A DNA stretch of 64,000 nucleotides, taken from contig NZ_JBOEFY010000041.1 in NCBI RefSeq assembly GCF_050633145.1, positions 104,239-168,238 on the forward strand. Reading direction: 5' to 3'. This document shows positions 60,444 through 64,000 of this stretch, piece after piece; positions within the stretch are counted from its first letter, which is position 1, and the number at the start of each line of letters is the position of its first letter. Origin of the DNA: Kordia sp050633145. GTDB taxonomy: Bacteria; Bacteroidota; Bacteroidia; Flavobacteriales; Flavobacteriaceae. The notes beneath the pieces are model-generated. The model ran no database searches. It saw only the letters and a program-made list of their open reading frames with translations, and was not told the DNA's origin. The position numbers were made by a program, and so were the translations under genes.

Positions 60444-61727
60444 CTATTGTCCTAGCTCAGCTAATTTAGCTTTTACTTTTTTGAATTTTTCATCTTCACC
60501 TAAGAAAGAGTATAATCCTTTTAACTGCTTTAAGATACTAACATCATCAGGAACATTCTCAATGATTCCTTCTAAGATTGTTAATGACTCTCTGTATAAA
60601 TCAGTTTGTTGCTTTTGGTACTGCTCAAACTTCTTGTTATCAGCAGAAGAATTTCCTAATTCATTCATTTTATCAACAACATTAGAAGCTTCATCTAAAT
60701 ATGTTTTAGACAAGTTAATTCCTGCATTGATATATCCTGGATCTAATTCTAGCACCTTTTTGTAAGCAGATCTTGCTTCTTCAACATCACCGTTCTCTGC
60801 ACTAATTACTCCAATATTGTAATAAGAATCTACATCATTAGGGTTTTTAGTAATGATTTCCTTCATGATTTCCTTGAACTTCGCCGTATCTCCCATTTTG
60901 TAGTAGATATTTCCTTTTGTCAATAAAAGAGAAGGATCGTTAGGATTGATCGCAATTGCATCTTCTACAGCTTTCAACGCTTTTTCGTTGTCACCTACAT
61001 GATTTGTGTAAATCCAAGAGATGTTTTTTACGATTTCTGGTAATCTTGATTTTGATTTCTCTTGCGTTGGACTTGCATGAGATTTTGATCTTATAGATAA
61101 ATCTCTAACCGTTTTGTCTTGAAATGGCTCTTTTTTCCCTGTAGAAACATTAATTGCAAAATACTGTGTTTTTTCACCTGTATAGTTTGCTTCTTTTAGC
61201 TCTTCATAGTATTTCAAAGCTTTATCATAATCTTTTCCTGTAATAGAATTAGATGCTGCAAAGTATAAGAAATCTTTATTTTCAGGCTGCAACGTATACG
61301 TTAAATATAAAAGATCTGAAGCTTTCGCATAATCTTTTCCATTTTGCGCACTAATAGCTTTGTCCACCATTTTACTAATCATTGTTTGTAAATTAGGCTT
61401 CGCTTGCTTAGTGTACTTAAATTCTTTTTGCTCTCTTTCAAAAGCAAGTAATTTATTATACGCTTCTCCAGCAGTTTTTAAAGACGCATCCGTATCCATA
61501 CCTTTATCGGCTAAATCTTGATACGTTTTTCCCTTTAAATAGTAATATTGTGCTTTGTATTTAGCATCTGCGCTTTCGATTGTAGAAGAAATACTAGAAA
61601 GCATTGTTTTTGCTTCTGCTGTATTCCCCTTTTTTAATGCTTTCTCAACACTTCTTAATTCTTTCTTTTGCGCAAAAGAAAAGGCTGTAATAAACAGTGC
61701 TGAGAAAATTAAAATTGTCTTCTTCAT
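60444..61727 (-). CDS. Secreted/periplasmic TPR protein
   Basis: 427 residues. The signal peptide MKKTILIFSALFITAFSFAQ precedes TPR-like helices (KALKYYEELKEANYTGE, ALKAVEDAIAINPNDPSLLLTKG, DVDSYYNIGVISAENGDVEEARSAYKKVLELDPGYINAGINL, plus others at the ends). TPRs are scaffolds for protein contacts. It lies 38 bp after gyrA in the same direction and may be co-transcribed. No partner is visible. Confidence 0.85.
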   Translation of the reverse strand: MKKTILIFSALFITAFSFAQKKELRSVEKALKKGNTAEAKTMLSSISSTIESADAKYKAQYYYLKGKTYQDLADKGMDTDASLKTAGEAYNKLLAFEREQKEFKYTKQAKPNLQTMISKMVDKAISAQNGKDYAKASDLLYLTYTLQPENKDFLYFAASNSITGKDYDKALKYYEELKEANYTGEKTQYFAINVSTGKKEPFQDKTVRDLSIRSKSHASPTQEKSKSRLPEIVKNISWIYTNHVGDNEKALKAVEDAIAINPNDPSLLLTKGNIYYKMGDTAKFKEIMKEIITKNPNDVDSYYNIGVISAENGDVEEARSAYKKVLELDPGYINAGINLSKTYLDEASNVVDKMNELGNSSADNKKFEQYQKQQTDLYRESLTILEGIIENVPDDVSILKQLKGLYSFLGEDEKFKKVKAKLAELGQ

Positions 61728-61765
61728 TTTACTAATGTTTAAAATAATTGAGGTTTTTGTTATTA

Positions 61766-64000
61766 TTATTCTTCTGTTTCGTTGTCACTATTGTCATCTA
61801 TATCAACAGCCGTGCCATCTTCTGTAACACCTGTGTTTTCAAGACCTTCAATACTTTCTTCCACTTCCTCTTCTTCATTCATTACTTTAGCAACAGCCGC
61901 TATAGAATCTTTTCCTTTAATATTAATTAATCGAACTCCTTGTGTTGCTCGTCCCATGACTCTTAAATCAGAAACAGCCATACGAATCGCAATTCCAGAT
62001 TTATTGATAATCATTAAACCATCGTCATCAGTTACATTTTTAATAGCAACCAACTCACCTGTTTTATCCGTTACAGAAATAGTCTTTACTCCTTTTCCAC
62101 CACGATTTGTGATTCGGTAGTCTTCTAAGCTAGATCGTTTTCCGTATCCGTTTTCAGAAACTACTAGAATGTTACTTTCCATATCATTCACAGCTACCAT
62201 TCCAACAACTTCGTCATTATCATTGGCTAATCTAATTCCGCGAACTCCAGAAGCATTTCTTCCCATTGGGCGTGTTTTCTCTTCTTCGAATCGAATTGCC
62301 TTTCCAGATTTTACTGCCAACATTACTTGACTGTTTCCTGTTGTTAATTTAGCTTCTAGTAATTCGTCTCCATCCTTAATAGTAATTGCATTAATACCAT
62401 TAGTACGTGGACGAGAATACTGCTCTAAAGGTGTTTTCTTAACTTGACCTTTTTTCGTAGCCATAATTACATAATGACTATTGATGTATTCTTCATCTTT
62501 CAGGTTTTGCGTACAAATAAATGCTTTTACTTTATCATCTTTTTCAATATTGATTAAGTTCTGAATTGCTCTACCTTTCGATGTTTTGCTTCCTTCTGGA
62601 ATTTCATACACACGCATCCAGAAACATTTTCCTCTTTGTGTGAAGAATAACATATATTGGTGATTTGTCCCAACAAATAAATGCTCTAAGAAATCTTCAT
62701 TTCGCGTTGCACTACCTTTTTGTCCGACACCACCTCTATTTTGTCTTTTATATTCATTTAATGAAGTACGCTTAATATAACCCGCATGCGAAATTGTAAT
62801 TACTACTTTTTCATCTGGAATTAAATCTTCAATACTTACATCTCCACCAGCATACTCAATTAATGAACGTCTTTCATCACCGTATTTATCCTTAATAACA
62901 TCAAGTTCATCTTTGATGATGTTCATTCTTCTTGACTTATTTGCCAAAATATCACGGTAATCTTCAATACTCTTCATGATTTCGTCATATTCTCCGCGTA
63001 ACTTGTCTTGTTCCAGACCTGTTAACTGACGTAATCGCATTTCAACAATTGCTTTCGCTTGAATTTCTGTCAATTCAAAACGCTTAATTAAATTGTTACG
63101 AGCATCTTCAGCATTTTGCGAACCTCTAATGATGGCAATTACCTCATCAATATTATCAGAAGCAATAATTAATCCTTCTAATATATGTGCGCGCTCTTCT
63201 GCTTTCTTTAATTCGTATTCTGTTCTTCGTGTTACAACTTCGTGTCTGTGCTCTACAAAGTGGTGAATCATATCTTTAAGATTCAACAATTGTGGACGCC
63301 CATGAACTAATGCAATATTATTTACACTAAATGATGATTGTAACGCTGTGTATTTGTATAATTTATTTAAAACGATATTTGGAATTGCATCACGTTTTAA
63401 AATGTATACAATACGCATACCTTTTCTATCAGATTCGTCACGAATAGTAGAAATACCGTCAATCTTTTTATCATTAATAAGATCGGCTGTTTTCTTAATC
63501 ATATCCGCCTTATTCACTTGATATGGAATTTCAGTAACAATGATACATTCTCTACCTTGTACTTCTTCCATGACAGCTTTTCCGCGCATGACAACTTTTC
63601 CACGTCCCGTTTTAAACGCTTCTCGCACACCGTCATATCCATAGATAATTCCACCTGTTGGAAAATCTGGTGCTTTTACGTGTTGAATTAATTCGTCAAT
63701 TTCAATATCGTTATTATCGATATACGCATGAATTCCATCTATAACTTCCGACAAGTTATGAGGAGGCATGTTTGTTGCCATACCAACAGCAATACCAGAA
63801 GCTCCATTGATTAATAATCCTGGAACTCTTGTGGGCAATACAGTTGGTTCTTTTAAAGTGTCATCAAAATTTAGGGAATGATCTACGGTATCTTTATCAA
63901 TATCTGCCAACATATCATCCGATATCTTACGCATTCTTGCCTCCGTATAACGCATTGCTGCAGGACTATCTCCATCAATAGAACCGAAGTTACCTTGTCC
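61766..64000 (-). CDS. gyrA: DNA gyrase subunit A, 3' part (5' end outside the window)
   Basis: About 744 residues of GyrA. The window edge falls in GQGNFGSIDGDSPAAMRYTEARM, so the active-site Tyr of MRYTE is present but the quinolone-resistance N-terminal region is cut off. Further features are LLINGASGIAVGMATNMPPHNL, YPxGG-type region, the GyrA-box-like QNRGGVGQKG at the start of the C-terminal domain, and an acidic tail. It wraps DNA and carries out the strand passage with GyrB. The ATG at 63955 is internal, not the start. Confidence 0.96.
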   Translation of the reverse strand, partial: GQGNFGSIDGDSPAAMRYTEARMRKISDDMLADIDKDTVDHSLNFDDTLKEPTVLPTRVPGLLINGASGIAVGMATNMPPHNLSEVIDGIHAYIDNNDIEIDELIQHVKAPDFPTGGIIYGYDGVREAFKTGRGKVVMRGKAVMEEVQGRECIIVTEIPYQVNKADMIKKTADLINDKKIDGISTIRDESDRKGMRIVYILKRDAIPNIVLNKLYKYTALQSSFSVNNIALVHGRPQLLNLKDMIHHFVEHRHEVVTRRTEYELKKAEERAHILEGLIIASDNIDEVIAIIRGSQNAEDARNNLIKRFELTEIQAKAIVEMRLRQLTGLEQDKLRGEYDEIMKSIEDYRDILANKSRRMNIIKDELDVIKDKYGDERRSLIEYAGGDVSIEDLIPDEKVVITISHAGYIKRTSLNEYKRQNRGGVGQKGSATRNEDFLEHLFVGTNHQYMLFFTQRGKCFWMRVYEIPEGSKTSKGRAIQNLINIEKDDKVKAFICTQNLKDEEYINSHYVIMATKKGQVKKTPLEQYSRPRTNGINAITIKDGDELLEAKLTTGNSQVMLAVKSGKAIRFEEEKTRPMGRNASGVRGIRLANDNDEVVGMVAVNDMESNILVVSENGYGKRSSLEDYRITNRGGKGVKTISVTDKTGELVAIKNVTDDDGLMIINKSGIAIRMAVSDLRVMGRATQGVRLINIKGKDSIAAVAKVMNEEEEVEESIEGLENTGVTEDGTAVDIDDNSDNETEE

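Noticed and set aside
1..64000. Insertion sequences or prophage
   Set aside because: I find no transposase, integrase or phage structural genes; the S74 domain sits on a protein with a signal peptide.

Overview
The window is a low-GC chromosome segment from a marine-type member of the Flavobacteriaceae (Bacteroidota). The gene set resembles Kordia, but the genus is a guess. Supporting signs are AT-rich intergenic DNA, a TonB receptor with a carboxypeptidase-like N-terminal domain, a Tat-exported NapA, large secreted leucine-rich-repeat proteins, a PgpH-type HD hydrolase and a LytTR regulator. The scaffold has two 'nn' gaps, both inside one giant repetitive gene.

Region 1 (1-6909) is an accessory locus. 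Five plus-strand genes (2880-4651) include two RebB-family R-body proteins around three unrecognised small or coiled-coil proteins. The locus is flanked by regulators (partial LytTR response regulator, NarL-type response regulator with its histidine kinase, PAS-like membrane protein), a membrane-anchored GH25 muramidase divergent from rebB, and a two-blade PLL-like lectin. I read this as a regulated R-body system with a possible lysis partner. It is the best candidate here for a poorly described system.

Region 2 (7475-30619) is an anaerobic-type respiratory and molybdenum-cofactor island. An outer-membrane porin converges on a 14-gene minus-strand array of about 15 kb (24080 down to 8778): moeA, a ModE-like regulator, a TauE/SafE exporter, mobA, moaD, moeB, moaE, moaCB, moaA, formate-tetrahydrofolate ligase, fdhD, NuoEF-like and FdhA-like NAD-dependent formate dehydrogenase subunits, and an acetyl-CoA hydrolase/transferase. 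Divergent from moeA is a periplasmic nitrate reductase operon: napD, napA, a four-haem NapB-like protein, a tetrahaem lipoprotein, an NrfC-like ferredoxin and NrfD. TGAT-N4-ATCA (FNR/CRP-like) palindromes sit in the shared moeA/napD promoter and before the CoA-transferase gene, suggesting co-regulation.

Region 3 (30818-47745) holds very large secreted proteins on the minus strand: an FG-GAP-like protein ending in an S74 intramolecular chaperone, a giant M4 metalloprotease with at least ten LRR modules, and a paralogue of its C-terminal domain. A plus-strand TPR/LuxR-like regulator follows.

Region 4 (48095-55563) looks like a sucrose-type utilisation locus: a LacI regulator with two tandem operators, a TonB receptor without SusD, an SLC45-like symporter, a GH100-like invertase and a PfkB kinase. 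The last three genes overlap by 4 bp.

Region 5 (55621-64000) is housekeeping: tRNA-Arg, tRNA-Pro and tRNA-Ser, a PgpH-like c-di-AMP phosphodiesterase, a thiolase with an NlpC/P60 protein, a TPR protein, and the 3' part of gyrA running off the right edge.
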